Below the pieces are notes generated by a model, which searched no databases, was not told the origin of the DNA, and was given only the letters and a program-made list of their open reading frames with translations. Both the position numbers and the translations under genes were made by a program. A DNA stretch of 41,485 nt from an uncultured Pedosphaera sp. (GTDB lineage Bacteria; Verrucomicrobiota; Verrucomicrobiia; Limisphaerales; Pedosphaeraceae): the NCBI GenBank assembly GCA_903918755.1, contig CAIXFN010000102.1, positions 1 to 41,485 of the forward strand, given 5' to 3'. Of the stretch, positions 7,253 through 16,203 are shown piece by piece (the stretch's first letter is position 1; every line of letters begins with the position of its first letter).

Positions 7253-8755
7253 TCAGTACACCTTGCGAAGATTGGACGGCAGAATGTTGAGTTCGCCGCG
7301 ATACTTGGCCACTGTCCGGCGGGCAATCTCGATCCCCTTCTGCTTGAGTTGGTTGACGATATCCTGATCGGACAAAGGTTGGGTGATGTTTTCCTTGTGA
7401 AACATCTCGGCGATCAAATCCTTGACGCTGGTGTTCGACATGGCTTCCCCCGAGGTCGTCTGGATTCCCGCAGTGAAGAAGGACTTCATCTCGAAAGTAC
7501 CCTGCGGGGTCTGCATGTACTTACCGGAAACTGCCCGACTCACGGTGGTCTCATGCACCCCCACCACCTCGGCGACCTGCACCATGGTCAGCGGCTTGAG
7601 ATAGGCCTTGCCCTTTTCCATGAACTCCCGCTGGCGCTTCACAATCTCATTGCCAATGTTCAAGATGGTCTGCTGCCGTTGGTGCAGACTCTTGATTAAA
7701 AATTTGCCCGCCCGGATTTTTTCCCGGATGTAGTTCAGCACGTCGGGCGAATTTCCCGCCGTGGCCATCATGTCCTTGTAGGTATTGCTAATGCGCAAGT
7801 GCGGGACGTGATCGTTGTTGGTGGTGACGATGAACTCATCGCCCTGGCGTTGCACAAAAACCTCCGGCAGGATGTACTGATTCGTGTCGCTGAGAAAGGA
7901 GCGCCCGGGACGCGGTTCCAACGTTCGGATCCGGGCAATTGCCTCCTGCACATCATCCAAGGTCACGTCCAGACCGCGCGCGATTTCGGGAATCCGGTTC
8001 TTGCTCAAGGCCTCCATGTGGTCCCGGATAATCCGGTACTCCAGAGTTCCCTGCTCCTCGTCCCGCTCCAGTTGCAGCATCAGGCATTCGCGCAAATTCC
8101 GGGCCGCCACACCGGGGGGATCAAAAGTCTGAACTTTGGCGAGCATCGGTTCGATTTTGGCGGCCGGAATCCCCGTGGCTGCCGCCAGTTCGTCAATGGT
8201 GGTTTTCAGATAACCATGGTCATCCACATTGCCGACCAAAAGTTCCGCGATGGAACGCTCTTCCGCGGTAAGATTCGCTTCGCGCACCTGTTCCAGCAAG
8301 GATTCCTGCAGGGACGTGCTGGCCACCAGCGAGTCGAACATGAACTGGCGCTTTTCCTCGTCCTCCGCCGATTGCCGCATGGGCAGATTGGTCTGGGTAA
8401 AATGATCCCGCCATTCCTGATCGATCTGGGCCAGGCGTTCGAATTCCGCGGCAAAGTCATCGGCCGGCTCGCCGGGCCCTTTTTCGGAAGCCGGGTCATA
8501 AGTAACATCCGCCGGGGGTTCCGCCGGATCAGGAGCTTCAACCGGCTCGCCTTCTTCGTTGGTTTTGCCGCTGGGCTCAGCTTCAGCCTCGGGAGCCGCG
8601 ACTTCCTCCAGAATGGGGTTTTGGGCCATTTCCTGCTCCACCAATGCCTTAAGTTCCAGAGTCGCCGCCTGCAACAATGCGAGCGATTGCTGCATTTGCG
8701 GCGAAAGCACCAGAGACTGCGACAGGCGCTGGGACAGTTGTAAGCCTTGAGCCAT
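7253..8755 (-). CDS. rpoN: RNA polymerase sigma-54 factor
   Basis: This is a 500-residue sigma-54. Region I at the N-terminus is the Gln/Leu-rich activator-responsive segment (LQLSQRLSQSLVLSPQMQQS). It is followed by an acidic region II (about residues 50-110, many Glu/Pro), the core-binding domain, an HTH (MVQVAEVVGVHETTVSRAVSG) and the C-terminal RpoN box ARRTVAKYR. I start at ATG 8755; an in-frame ATG at 8839 would add a 28-residue leader that does not look like sigma-54. The enhancer-binding activator at 22.7 kb is a likely client. It is transcribed convergently to def and divergently from the TonB-receptor operon. Confidence 0.95.
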   Translation of the reverse strand: MAQGLQLSQRLSQSLVLSPQMQQSLALLQAATLELKALVEQEMAQNPILEEVAAPEAEAEPSGKTNEEGEPVEAPDPAEPPADVTYDPASEKGPGEPADDFAAEFERLAQIDQEWRDHFTQTNLPMRQSAEDEEKRQFMFDSLVASTSLQESLLEQVREANLTAEERSIAELLVGNVDDHGYLKTTIDELAAATGIPAAKIEPMLAKVQTFDPPGVAARNLRECLMLQLERDEEQGTLEYRIIRDHMEALSKNRIPEIARGLDVTLDDVQEAIARIRTLEPRPGRSFLSDTNQYILPEVFVQRQGDEFIVTTNNDHVPHLRISNTYKDMMATAGNSPDVLNYIREKIRAGKFLIKSLHQRQQTILNIGNEIVKRQREFMEKGKAYLKPLTMVQVAEVVGVHETTVSRAVSGKYMQTPQGTFEMKSFFTAGIQTTSGEAMSNTSVKDLIAEMFHKENITQPLSDQDIVNQLKQKGIEIARRTVAKYRGELNILPSNLRKVY

Positions 8756-9039
8756 GCATAACCATGGTAAGCCCTGCAAAAAATACCTCAAGCAAAAGTT
8801 GGTCTGATTATTGCTTTCCCCCGGTGGCACCGGCGTCAACCTTCCGCTGGCAACACCAGTCTTGCATCGGGTTTTGGCGGTGGTTACGCTGGATCAGCAA
8901 ACCAAATTCAGCGCCGAACTGATTGAATACTTTAGGCAAAAAGCCGTCAGCGCAGTGGTCCGTACCCCGCCCCTGCCTGCTCGACGTTCCCGCCTCCCGG
9001 TTCCGTTGCTGGTCTGCCTTTATTAAAGAAAGATCCTCC
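8756..9039. other. Divergent intergenic region between rpoN and the TonB-receptor operon
   Basis: This 284-base region must hold the promoters of both rpoN and the TonB-receptor operon. A TGGCAAC...TTGCA pair near 8850-8875 was tested as a sigma-54 site, but its spacing is three bases too long. I see no convincing -35/-10 pair or terminator. A purine-rich stretch AAAGAAAGA just before 9040 may act as the ribosome-binding site of the receptor. Confidence 0.4.
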
Positions 9040-11016
9040 ATGAAACCGACTTTTCCCCTACGCCGACTACCGCAACCCTCCCCTGCCTGGGATGTCGAAA
9101 CCATTTTTTGGTGGTGCCTGATGCCCTTGTTTCTCTTGCTCGCCGGGGGATTTGCCACCCCGGCGCTCGGCCAGGAGGAGATCCCCCCGCTGGAAACTTT
9201 AAAGCACCTGAGCCTGGAGGAGTTGCAGCAAATCGAGGTCACTTCCGTCTCCAAACGGCCGGAAAAGCTTTCCGCCGCGGCCTCGGCGATTCAGGTCGTG
9301 ACCACGGAGGACATCCAACGTTCCGGAGCCACCAGTTTGCCCGAAGCCCTGCGCCTGTCCTCCAATCTCGAAATCGCCCAGATCAACTCCCGGCAATGGG
9401 CCATCAGTGCCCGCGGATTGAACACATCAACCGCGAATGAATTGTTGGTTCTAATCGACGGTCGATCCTTATATTCCCCCCGGGTGGCAGGCGTGCAATG
9501 GGATGTGCAGGATACCCTCCTGGCGGATATCGACCGTATCGAGGTCATCAGCGGTCCGGGCGCCAGCCTGTGGGGCGCGAATGCGGTCAACGGGGTGATC
9601 AATATCACCAGCAAAAGCGCCCGGGAAACCCAGGGATTACTGGTGGAAGCCGGCGGGGGAACTGAACTGCGGGATGCCACCGCCATCCGTTATGGCGGGG
9701 TGGTGACTTCCAATGTGTTTTTCCGCCTTTATGGAAAGTATTTTGACCGGGACAGCACGACGCTTCCGGGTGGCGGAGACGCGACCAACGCCTGGCGTCA
9801 GGGACAGGGCGGTTTGCGCATGGATTGGGAGGCCTCGGCGGAGAACCTGCTCACCCTCCAGGCCGATCTCTATGGTGGGAATTTTGCCCAATCGGGCACG
9901 AACGGCAGCATTTCCGCCGGCGGCGGCAATGTGCTGGGCCGATTCACACATCAAATTTCCGGCGATTCCGAGTGCACCCTGCAAATGTATTTCGACCGCA
10001 CCCGCCGGGCCAATGCCGCCTCGCTCTTCGACAGCCTCAACACCTATGACATTGATTTTCAACATCGATTTCAATTGGGAAACCGTCAGGAAATGATTTG
10101 GGGCTTTGGTTACCGACATTATGAAGACGACATCGGCAACACCGCGTTCCAAGCCTACCTGCCATCGCGGGTCTCGGAGCAGTTGTTCAGCGGCTTTATC
10201 CAGGACGAGTTCACCATTGTACCGGATATGTTAAATTTTACCCTGGGCACCAAATTGGAGCAGAACGACTTTACCGGCTTTGAATATCAGCCGAGCGGCC
10301 GGCTGGCCTGGTTGGTGGATCAGCACCAGACGATTTGGACGGCCATCTCGCGGGCGGTTCGCACGCCCGCCTTGAATGATCGGTCGCTTAATCTTCCCGG
10401 CACCGCCCCCTACTCGAATGTCGGCGGCACCAATTTCGCATCCGAAGAACTCCTGGCCTATGAACTCGGCTACCGCTGGCAGCCTCACCGCCGGGTCGCT
10501 TTTTCCATCGCGGGATTCTTCGACGATTACACCGGCATCCGGAGCCTGGAAATGCTGAGTCCCGCCGGCCCCGCCACCGTTGGAAACGGCCAGAAGGGGG
10601 AGTCTTACGGCACGGAAGCCACGGTTGATTTTCACGCGACTGACTGGTGGCGCCTCCGCGCGAGTTTCTCGGAAATTGAACTGCATTTGCGCCCCCGGCC
10701 GGGCAGCACGGACACTTCCTATGGAGCCAATGAGGCGCATGATCCAAGGCACCAGGCGTCCTTGCGATCCTCCCTGGATTTTTCGAAGAATCTTCATCTG
10801 GACGCGGATCTGCGTTATGTGTCCCGGATCGCCAATCAGGACTTGCCGGCGTATACTGAATTGAATCTGCACCTGGCCTGGCAGCCCTGCCCCAATTTGG
10901 AGCTTTCCATCGTTGGCCAGAACCTGCTGCACGCCCAGCACGCGGAGTTTGGCAGCCCCACCGTGCGTCAGGAAATTGAGCGAGGAGTCTTTGGAAAGGT
11001 AGTGTGGCGTTTCTGA
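9040..11016 (+). CDS. TonB-dependent outer-membrane receptor
   Basis: This 658-residue outer-membrane protein takes up a ligand using TonB/proton-motive energy. The leader is MKPTFPLRRLPQ with a hydrophobic run MPLFLLLAGGFATPALGQ. The N-terminal segment LKHLSLEELQQIEVTSVSKR leads into the plug domain (AIQVVTTEDIQRSGATSLPE, VLIDGRSLYSP, RIEVISGPGASLWGANAV, NGVINITSK). The rest is beta-barrel and ends in the classical terminal Phe (GKVVWRF). ATG 9040 is chosen over an upstream start at 8923, which would precede the signal sequence with unrelated residues. It overlaps the YfiR-like gene by 13 bases. The plug resembles colicin-I-receptor/vitamin-type receptors, but the ligand is unknown. Confidence 0.93.
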   Translation: MKPTFPLRRLPQPSPAWDVETIFWWCLMPLFLLLAGGFATPALGQEEIPPLETLKHLSLEELQQIEVTSVSKRPEKLSAAASAIQVVTTEDIQRSGATSLPEALRLSSNLEIAQINSRQWAISARGLNTSTANELLVLIDGRSLYSPRVAGVQWDVQDTLLADIDRIEVISGPGASLWGANAVNGVINITSKSARETQGLLVEAGGGTELRDATAIRYGGVVTSNVFFRLYGKYFDRDSTTLPGGGDATNAWRQGQGGLRMDWEASAENLLTLQADLYGGNFAQSGTNGSISAGGGNVLGRFTHQISGDSECTLQMYFDRTRRANAASLFDSLNTYDIDFQHRFQLGNRQEMIWGFGYRHYEDDIGNTAFQAYLPSRVSEQLFSGFIQDEFTIVPDMLNFTLGTKLEQNDFTGFEYQPSGRLAWLVDQHQTIWTAISRAVRTPALNDRSLNLPGTAPYSNVGGTNFASEELLAYELGYRWQPHRRVAFSIAGFFDDYTGIRSLEMLSPAGPATVGNGQKGESYGTEATVDFHATDWWRLRASFSEIELHLRPRPGSTDTSYGANEAHDPRHQASLRSSLDFSKNLHLDADLRYVSRIANQDLPAYTELNLHLAWQPCPNLELSIVGQNLLHAQHAEFGSPTVRQEIERGVFGKVVWRF

Positions 11017-11603
11017 GTTCCAGACGACAAATCGTCCGGGGCAGGCGACTGCCCTGGCTCTTCCATTGGTTGTGGCTCTGCGCCTTGGCCGGCGGCTGCA
11101 ACTCCTGGACCGCGTCCGCCCAGACACCCGCGCCCACCGAGTATCAGCTGAAGGCGGTCTTTCTTTTTAATTTCGCCCAATTTGTCGAATGGCCCACCAA
11201 TTCATTTGCGGACGCCAAAAGCCCGATTGTCATCGGCGTCCTTGGGGATGATCCGTTTGGAAATTACTTGGACGCCCTGGTGCGCGGCGAACAGGTGAAC
11301 CACCGCCCCCTGGTGATCAAGCGCTATGCCCGGGTGGAGGACATAAAATCCTGTCAAATCCTCTTCATCAGTACTTCAGAACGGGACCGGCTCGATTCCA
11401 ACTTAGAAAAACTCCGGGGTCGCAGCATCCTCACCGTGGGGGATACGGAAGGCTTCGTCTCCCGGGGGGGCATGATCCGGTTCGCGGTCGAAAAGAACAA
11501 AATCCGGTTGCGCATCAACCTGGACTCCGCGCGGGCCGCCAATCTAGTGTTAAGCTCAAAACTGCTGCGCACCGCCGATAAAGTCCTGTCCCGCCAGGAC
11601 TGA
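11004..11603 (+). CDS. YfiR-family periplasmic protein (DUF4154)
   Basis: This 199-residue exported protein has an N-terminal signal (FHWLWLCALAGGCNSW). The mature part is typical of YfiR/DUF4154: EYQLKAVFLFNFAQFVEWP, IVIGVLGDDPFG, CQILFISTSE, SILTVGDTEGF, GGMIRFAVEKNKIRLRIN. In Pseudomonas, YfiR is the periplasmic repressor that holds the diguanylate cyclase YfiN (TpbB) inactive. Here the next gene encodes a histidine kinase with a YfiN-like periplasmic region, so an analogous repressor role is inferred. The start is a GTG at 11004 preceded by GGAAAGG and inside the end of the receptor gene. A Cys at the signal end (AGGC) could be a lipobox but is a weak match. Confidence 0.88.
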   Translation: MAFLSSRRQIVRGRRLPWLFHWLWLCALAGGCNSWTASAQTPAPTEYQLKAVFLFNFAQFVEWPTNSFADAKSPIVIGVLGDDPFGNYLDALVRGEQVNHRPLVIKRYARVEDIKSCQILFISTSERDRLDSNLEKLRGRSILTVGDTEGFVSRGGMIRFAVEKNKIRLRINLDSARAANLVLSSKLLRTADKVLSRQD

Positions 11604-11612
11604 TCACCTGCC

Positions 11613-14447
11613 ATGTTCCTCCAGGGCCGCCCAATCCAACGCAAATTGATGACCATCATTTTGCTGACGAGTGGCATTGTTCTGGCTGTGACTTGCCTGG
11701 GCTTCTTTGCCATCGAGCTCCTGACCTTCCGGCACACTGCCTACCGGGAAATTTCAACCCTGGGCGAAATCATCGCCGGCACCACCACCGCATCGCTGGC
11801 CTTCGAAAATCAGCAGGACGCGCAGGAGATGCTGGACTCTTTGCGCGCCGAACACCAGGTGGTCGCGGCGTGCCTGTATGACAAGAACGGGGCGCTCTTC
11901 GCCCGCTACCCCACCAATCTGCCGGCCGCAGATTTCCCCGCCCGCCCGGGGGCGGATGGCTATACCTTTGGCGCCACTCAACTGACCGGTTTCCAACCAG
12001 TGGTGGAGCGGAACAATTCGCGACTCGGAACGCTGTTCCTCGCCTCGGATCTCAGTGGCATCTACGGCCGGTTTCGGCTGTATGCGGGCATCGCCGGGCT
12101 GGTAATTGCCGGCTCCTTTCTGCTGGCCTTCCTCCTCTCCCGGCTGCTGCAAGTGCAGATTTCCCGACCGATTCTGGCGCTCGCCCGGATCGCGCGGGCG
12201 GTTTCCGATGACCACGATTACTCCGTCCGGGCGGAAAAAGTGGACACGGATGAACTCGGTGCGTTGACTGAGGCGTTCAACCACATGCTGGCGCAGATCG
12301 AGCGCCAGAATCGCGCGCTGAGCGAAAGCGAGGCGCAGATGCGCGCCGTGCTCAACTCCGCGTTAACCGCAGTCGTGGTGATTGATTCAGCCGGGCTCGT
12401 CACGGATTGGAATGCGCGCGCAGAAACCATGTTCGGCCGGTCGCGGAGCGAGGTGCTCGGGCGGGGGGTGGCGGACCTGATCCTGCCACGACGCTTCCAC
12501 GATCCGCCGCACGGCGGATTTCCCGCCGCCTGGGTGGATCACGCCCGGCGACCAACCCCGACCATGCTTGAATTGACCGCGCTCCGCCGGGATGGCACCG
12601 AATTTCCGGTGGAGCTGTCGGTCAGCCCGGTGCGCACCGGCGGGTTGGTCAGCTATTGCGGCTTCTTCACGGACATCACCGAGCGACAGCAAGCGGCCGC
12701 CCGGATCCAGGCGCAATTGGGCCGCCTGCAGTTGCTTAGCCGCATCACCCGGGCGGTCGGGGAACGCCAGGATCTCCCGAGCATTTTTGCGGTCCTCATT
12801 CAGCATCTCGAGGACAACCTGCCGATTGATTTTGGTTGCGCCTGCCGGTGCCTGCCCGGGGGGGAGACATTGACGGTTACCAGCCTGGGAGGGAGTTGCG
12901 CCCGCCTGGGCCCCGGCTGGCAACTGGCGGCCGGAGATCAACTCCCGCCGGACGATCCAGCCCTAACCCGCAGTCTGCGCGGCCAACTGGTCGCGGAAAC
13001 GGGACTGCTGCGGAGTTCATCCCCCTTTGCCCGCCAACTTGGCACCGCCGGCCTGGATGCCTTCGTGGCCGCGCCCTTGCAGGTTGAAAGCGCGGTCTTT
13101 GGAGTCCTGATCGTCGCCCGCCGCGACCCCGCCGGATTCAGCAGCGGGGAATGCGACTTCCTGCGCCAGTTGAGCGAACACGTGGCCCTGGCCGCCCATC
13201 AAGCGCAACTTTACGAAGCCTTGCGCCGGGCTTACGATGACCTGCGCCAGACCCAGCAAATCGTGCTGCAACAGGAACGGCTGCGCGCCCTGGGCCAGAT
13301 GGCCAGTGGCATTGCCCATGATATCAATAACACGCTTTCCCCGGTGGCCCTTTATACCGAATCAATCCTGGAAAACGAACCCGCCCTCACGCCGCGCACC
13401 CGCGATCACCTGCTCACCATCCAACGGGCCGTGGAGGATGTCAGCCAGACGGTAGCCCGTTTGCGGGAATTCTACCGCCCCCGGGAATCACAGCCCACGC
13501 TCGGCCCAGTCGAACTCAACGAACTCCTGACCCAGGTCATCAGCCTCACCCGGGCACGGTGGAGCGCGATGCCCCAAAAAATTGGTGTGGTGGTTCAGTT
13601 GGTAACAGAATTCGATCCGGAACTTCCGATCGTCCGGGGTGCCGAAAATGAAATTCGTGATGCGGTCACCAACCTCATCCTCAATGCCGTGGATGCCATG
13701 CCCCAAGGAGGCATCCTGACCTTGCGCACCAGGGTTCAGCCTGCCCCGGTCGGAGGATTGCCGGGCCACCGTTCCACCAGCGAAGCCCAACTGGAAGTCA
13801 CCGACACGGGTGTGGGTATGGATGAAGACACCCGGCGGCGCTGTCTGGAGCCGTTCTTTACCACCAAAGGGGAGCGGGGCACCGGCCTGGGTCTGGCCAT
13901 GGTGTATGGCATGGCCCAGCGTCATCGCGCCCGCCTGGAGATTCTCAGTTCGCCCGGCCGCGGCACCACGGTGCGCCTCAGCTTTTCCGCCCCCCTCGCT
14001 GCCCCGTCGCCAGCGCCAGAGATTCGTCCCGGCCACAGACCCCGCCAGGCTCTCCGGCTGCTGTTGGTGGACGATGACCCCTTGCTCCTCCGCTCGCTCG
14101 AGGACACCCTCCAATTGGATGGCCATTTCATCACCGTGGCGGACGGCGGTCAGGCAGGGATTGCGTTGTTCCTGGCAGCCATCGCGCGCGGAGAACCCTT
14201 TGCGGCCGTAATTACGGATCTCGGGATGCCCCATATGGACGGCCGCAAAGTGGCGGCCTTGGTCAAAGAAGTCTCGCCGCAAACTCCGGTCATCCTACTG
14301 ACCGGTTGGGGGCAGCGCCTGCTCGAAGAGAATGAGGTGCCGGTTGAAGTCGACCGCGTGCTAAGCAAGCCGCCCCGACTCCCGGAAATCCGGGCCGCGC
14401 TGGCCCTCTGCGAAACAACTCCCCGCGAAAAAGACACGGAAACATGA
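11613..14447 (+). CDS. Hybrid histidine kinase with CHASE8-like sensor, HAMP, PAS, GAF and receiver
   Basis: This is a 944-residue inner-membrane sensor kinase. In order it has TM1 (about residues 13-35), a periplasmic CHASE8-like domain (AYREISTLGEIIAGTTTASL, AFENQQDAQEMLDSL), TM2 (about 150-175) and HAMP. A PAS domain (about 245-350, ending GFFTDITERQ) and a GAF-like domain (about 370-540) follow. The HisKA segment is MASGIAHDINNTLSPVAL with phosphoacceptor His569. The HATPase domain has NLILNAVDAM, DTGVGMDED and GTGLGLAMVYG. A C-terminal receiver has LLVDDDP and TDLGMPHMDG, with Asp869. The periplasmic region matches the type that YfiR controls in YfiN, but the output is phosphorelay rather than c-di-GMP synthesis. 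It lies 9 bases after the YfiR gene and overlaps the next kinase by 4 bases (ATGA). Confidence 0.93.
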   Translation: MFLQGRPIQRKLMTIILLTSGIVLAVTCLGFFAIELLTFRHTAYREISTLGEIIAGTTTASLAFENQQDAQEMLDSLRAEHQVVAACLYDKNGALFARYPTNLPAADFPARPGADGYTFGATQLTGFQPVVERNNSRLGTLFLASDLSGIYGRFRLYAGIAGLVIAGSFLLAFLLSRLLQVQISRPILALARIARAVSDDHDYSVRAEKVDTDELGALTEAFNHMLAQIERQNRALSESEAQMRAVLNSALTAVVVIDSAGLVTDWNARAETMFGRSRSEVLGRGVADLILPRRFHDPPHGGFPAAWVDHARRPTPTMLELTALRRDGTEFPVELSVSPVRTGGLVSYCGFFTDITERQQAAARIQAQLGRLQLLSRITRAVGERQDLPSIFAVLIQHLEDNLPIDFGCACRCLPGGETLTVTSLGGSCARLGPGWQLAAGDQLPPDDPALTRSLRGQLVAETGLLRSSSPFARQLGTAGLDAFVAAPLQVESAVFGVLIVARRDPAGFSSGECDFLRQLSEHVALAAHQAQLYEALRRAYDDLRQTQQIVLQQERLRALGQMASGIAHDINNTLSPVALYTESILENEPALTPRTRDHLLTIQRAVEDVSQTVARLREFYRPRESQPTLGPVELNELLTQVISLTRARWSAMPQKIGVVVQLVTEFDPELPIVRGAENEIRDAVTNLILNAVDAMPQGGILTLRTRVQPAPVGGLPGHRSTSEAQLEVTDTGVGMDEDTRRRCLEPFFTTKGERGTGLGLAMVYGMAQRHRARLEILSSPGRGTTVRLSFSAPLAAPSPAPEIRPGHRPRQALRLLLVDDDPLLLRSLEDTLQLDGHFITVADGGQAGIALFLAAIARGEPFAAVITDLGMPHMDGRKVAALVKEVSPQTPVILLTGWGQRLLEENEVPVEVDRVLSKPPRLPEIRAALALCETTPREKDTET

Positions 14448-15592
14448 ACCACGATCCGGTCGACCCGCCCCCAACTCCATTCCGCGCCGGCCGAATTCTC
14501 ATCGTTGATGATGAAATAGCCCAGATGCGGGCCCTGTGCGAAACGCTTTCGGATCGGGGGTTTTTCACCGTCGGATTCGCCTCCGGAGCCGAGGCACTGC
14601 GGGCGTTGCGCAGCCAACCCTTCGAACTCCTGCTGACCGACCTCTCCATGCCGGATATGGACGGCCTGTCGCTCCTCCGACAGGCACGGGAATTTGATCC
14701 CGCCCTCGTCGGTGTCCTGATGACGGGCCACGGTACCATTGACACAGCAGTTGAGGCCATGAAGAGCGGAGCGTTGGACTACGTGCTCAAACCCTTCAAA
14801 TTGCGACTCCTCCTGCCGGTCCTCGAACGCGCCTTGGGCATCCGGAGCTTGCGGCTGGAAAATGAGGCCCTCCAGCGTCACTTGCTGACGCGAACGCAGG
14901 ATCTGGAGGCGGCCAACAAGGAACTGGAGGCCTATTCGCATTCCATCTCCCACGACCTGCGCGCGCCCATCCGGGCCGTGATCAATTATGCTGGTTTGAT
15001 CCTTGCAGACCATGGGGAGCAACTGCCCCCGGAAGCCCGGGAACTGCTAAAGCGAGTTTGCTCCAATTCCGAGCGCATGGCCCGCTTGATTGAGGACCTC
15101 CTCGCCTTCGCCCGTTTCACCCGGCACCCTTTGAACCGCCAATTGGTGGACATGGCCAGCCTGACCCGTGCCGTGCTAGATCAATATCAGGCGGAAATAT
15201 CCGCCCGCGCGATCGAAGTCCGGATCGCCGAACTCCCGCCCTGCCTGGGCGATGCGTCGCTTCTCACGCAGGTCATCCTCAATCTGCTTTCGAATGCCTT
15301 CAAATTCACCCGTGACCGGACACCCGCCGTGATTGAAATCGGTACTCTAGCAGGAGCGGATGGGCCCGGCTATTACGTCCGGGACAATGGGGCTGGGTTC
15401 AGCATGGAACATGCCCACCGGCTCTTTGGAGTATTTCAACGATTGCATCACGCGGGCGAGTTTGAGGGGACGGGCATTGGCCTTTCAATAGTACAACGAA
15501 TTCTACGCCGCCACGGCGGCAGGATCTGGGCGGAAGCGGAACCGGGCCAAGGGGCCACCTTCATTTTTACTCTGCCGCCGGGAGCCGCCTAA
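14444..15592 (+). CDS. Receiver-histidine kinase (REC-HisKA-HATPase)
   Basis: This 382-residue soluble protein begins with a receiver domain (ILIVDDE, LLTDLSMPDMDG with Asp66, VLMTGHG, LKPFK). A coiled linker and a HisKA domain (YSHSISHDLRAPIRAV, His170) follow, then a phytochrome-type HATPase (NLLSNAFKFT, DNGAGFSMEHAHRLFGVFQR, GTGIGLSIVQRILRRHGG). It has no transmembrane segment or DNA-binding domain. It probably receives a phosphoryl group, possibly from the preceding hybrid kinase, and passes it to an unlinked target. Its start codon overlaps the stop of the hybrid kinase, so the two are translationally coupled. Confidence 0.92.
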   Translation: MNHDPVDPPPTPFRAGRILIVDDEIAQMRALCETLSDRGFFTVGFASGAEALRALRSQPFELLLTDLSMPDMDGLSLLRQAREFDPALVGVLMTGHGTIDTAVEAMKSGALDYVLKPFKLRLLLPVLERALGIRSLRLENEALQRHLLTRTQDLEAANKELEAYSHSISHDLRAPIRAVINYAGLILADHGEQLPPEARELLKRVCSNSERMARLIEDLLAFARFTRHPLNRQLVDMASLTRAVLDQYQAEISARAIEVRIAELPPCLGDASLLTQVILNLLSNAFKFTRDRTPAVIEIGTLAGADGPGYYVRDNGAGFSMEHAHRLFGVFQRLHHAGEFEGTGIGLSIVQRILRRHGGRIWAEAEPGQGATFIFTLPPGAA

Positions 15593-15593
15593 T

Positions 15594-15839
15594 TCACCGA
15601 GGCGCGACCGCCGGGACGGGGGGAGCGATGGTGGTAAAATCGCCTGGTTTTGCGACGGGTTGGTGTGGTTTTCGGCTTACGACCATCGGGACCACGCAAT
15701 TCATGATGACCACCACCCCGACCACCGCAGCAATGCTCATTAGCAGGATATTCCCGGCGACCCAATCCGAGATCGCATTTTCCAACCCTTCGATGGGCCT
15801 GGCAACCCCTCGCTCCGGCCTAGGCTCTTGATGATTCAT
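15594..15839 (-). CDS. Small single-pass membrane protein, unknown function
   Basis: This 81-residue protein has a charged N-terminus (MNHQEPRPERGVARPIEGLE), one hydrophobic segment of about 23 residues (ILLMSIAAVVGVVVIMNCVV, roughly residues 31-53) and a Pro-rich tail. Third codon positions are mostly G or C, like real genes here, which supports coding. No recognised family. It ends one base beyond the convergent kinase stop and has no strong ribosome-binding site. It could be a false call on the complement of non-coding DNA, but the clean membrane segment argues against that. Confidence 0.5.
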   Translation of the reverse strand: MNHQEPRPERGVARPIEGLENAISDWVAGNILLMSIAAVVGVVVIMNCVVPMVVSRKPHQPVAKPGDFTTIAPPVPAVAPR

Positions 15840-16203
15840 GTTCGGTAATGACTTCGATCAACCTTAATATAGCATATTATATGCCATTGTGCAAAGTCGC
15901 GAATCGAGGTCGTTTGGCGGACCACGCGCCAAGCAGGACTCCCAGCTTCCCGGGCCACTACTCCCACTTACGAGGCGCGATTCCCCGGATTGTTCCATTG
16001 GGAGCAGTGTTTCCGTAGATTCCAAACCGGCCTCCCGGCACGGTGCCTTGAGCTGAAGAAATTTGCGCAATCCGACCAGGGTCCCGCGGGGCAGGATACT
16101 GGCTTGCCACATGGATACCTATGATAGTCGTATTTAAGCCAGATTTTGGTTTTGGCATCCGACCACGCTGGGCACTGGGCCCGGGATCAGATAGACTACC
16201 GCA
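15840..16203. other. Intergenic region, with a possible small minus-strand ORF at 15958-16158
   Basis: The region begins AT-rich (ATATAGCATATTATATGC near 15870), likely the promoter of the minus-strand small membrane protein. A minus-strand frame from ATG 16158 to TAG 15958 encodes 66 residues beginning MPKPKSGLNTTIIGIHVAS and ending GIAPRKWE. It reads like protein, but its third-position GC is clearly lower than that of neighbouring genes and it matches no family I know. It is a candidate small gene or gene remnant. The last bases before 16204 should hold the rdgB promoter; I see no clear -35/-10. Confidence 0.3.

Noticed and set aside
8845-8880. Possible sigma-54 (-24/-12) promoter before the TonB-receptor operon
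   Set aside because: A TGGCAAC box is present, but its GC element is three bases too far downstream.
15864-16112. Minus-strand 82-residue open frame
   Set aside because: Low-quality codon use, no domain, and it overlaps the better candidate at 15958-16158.
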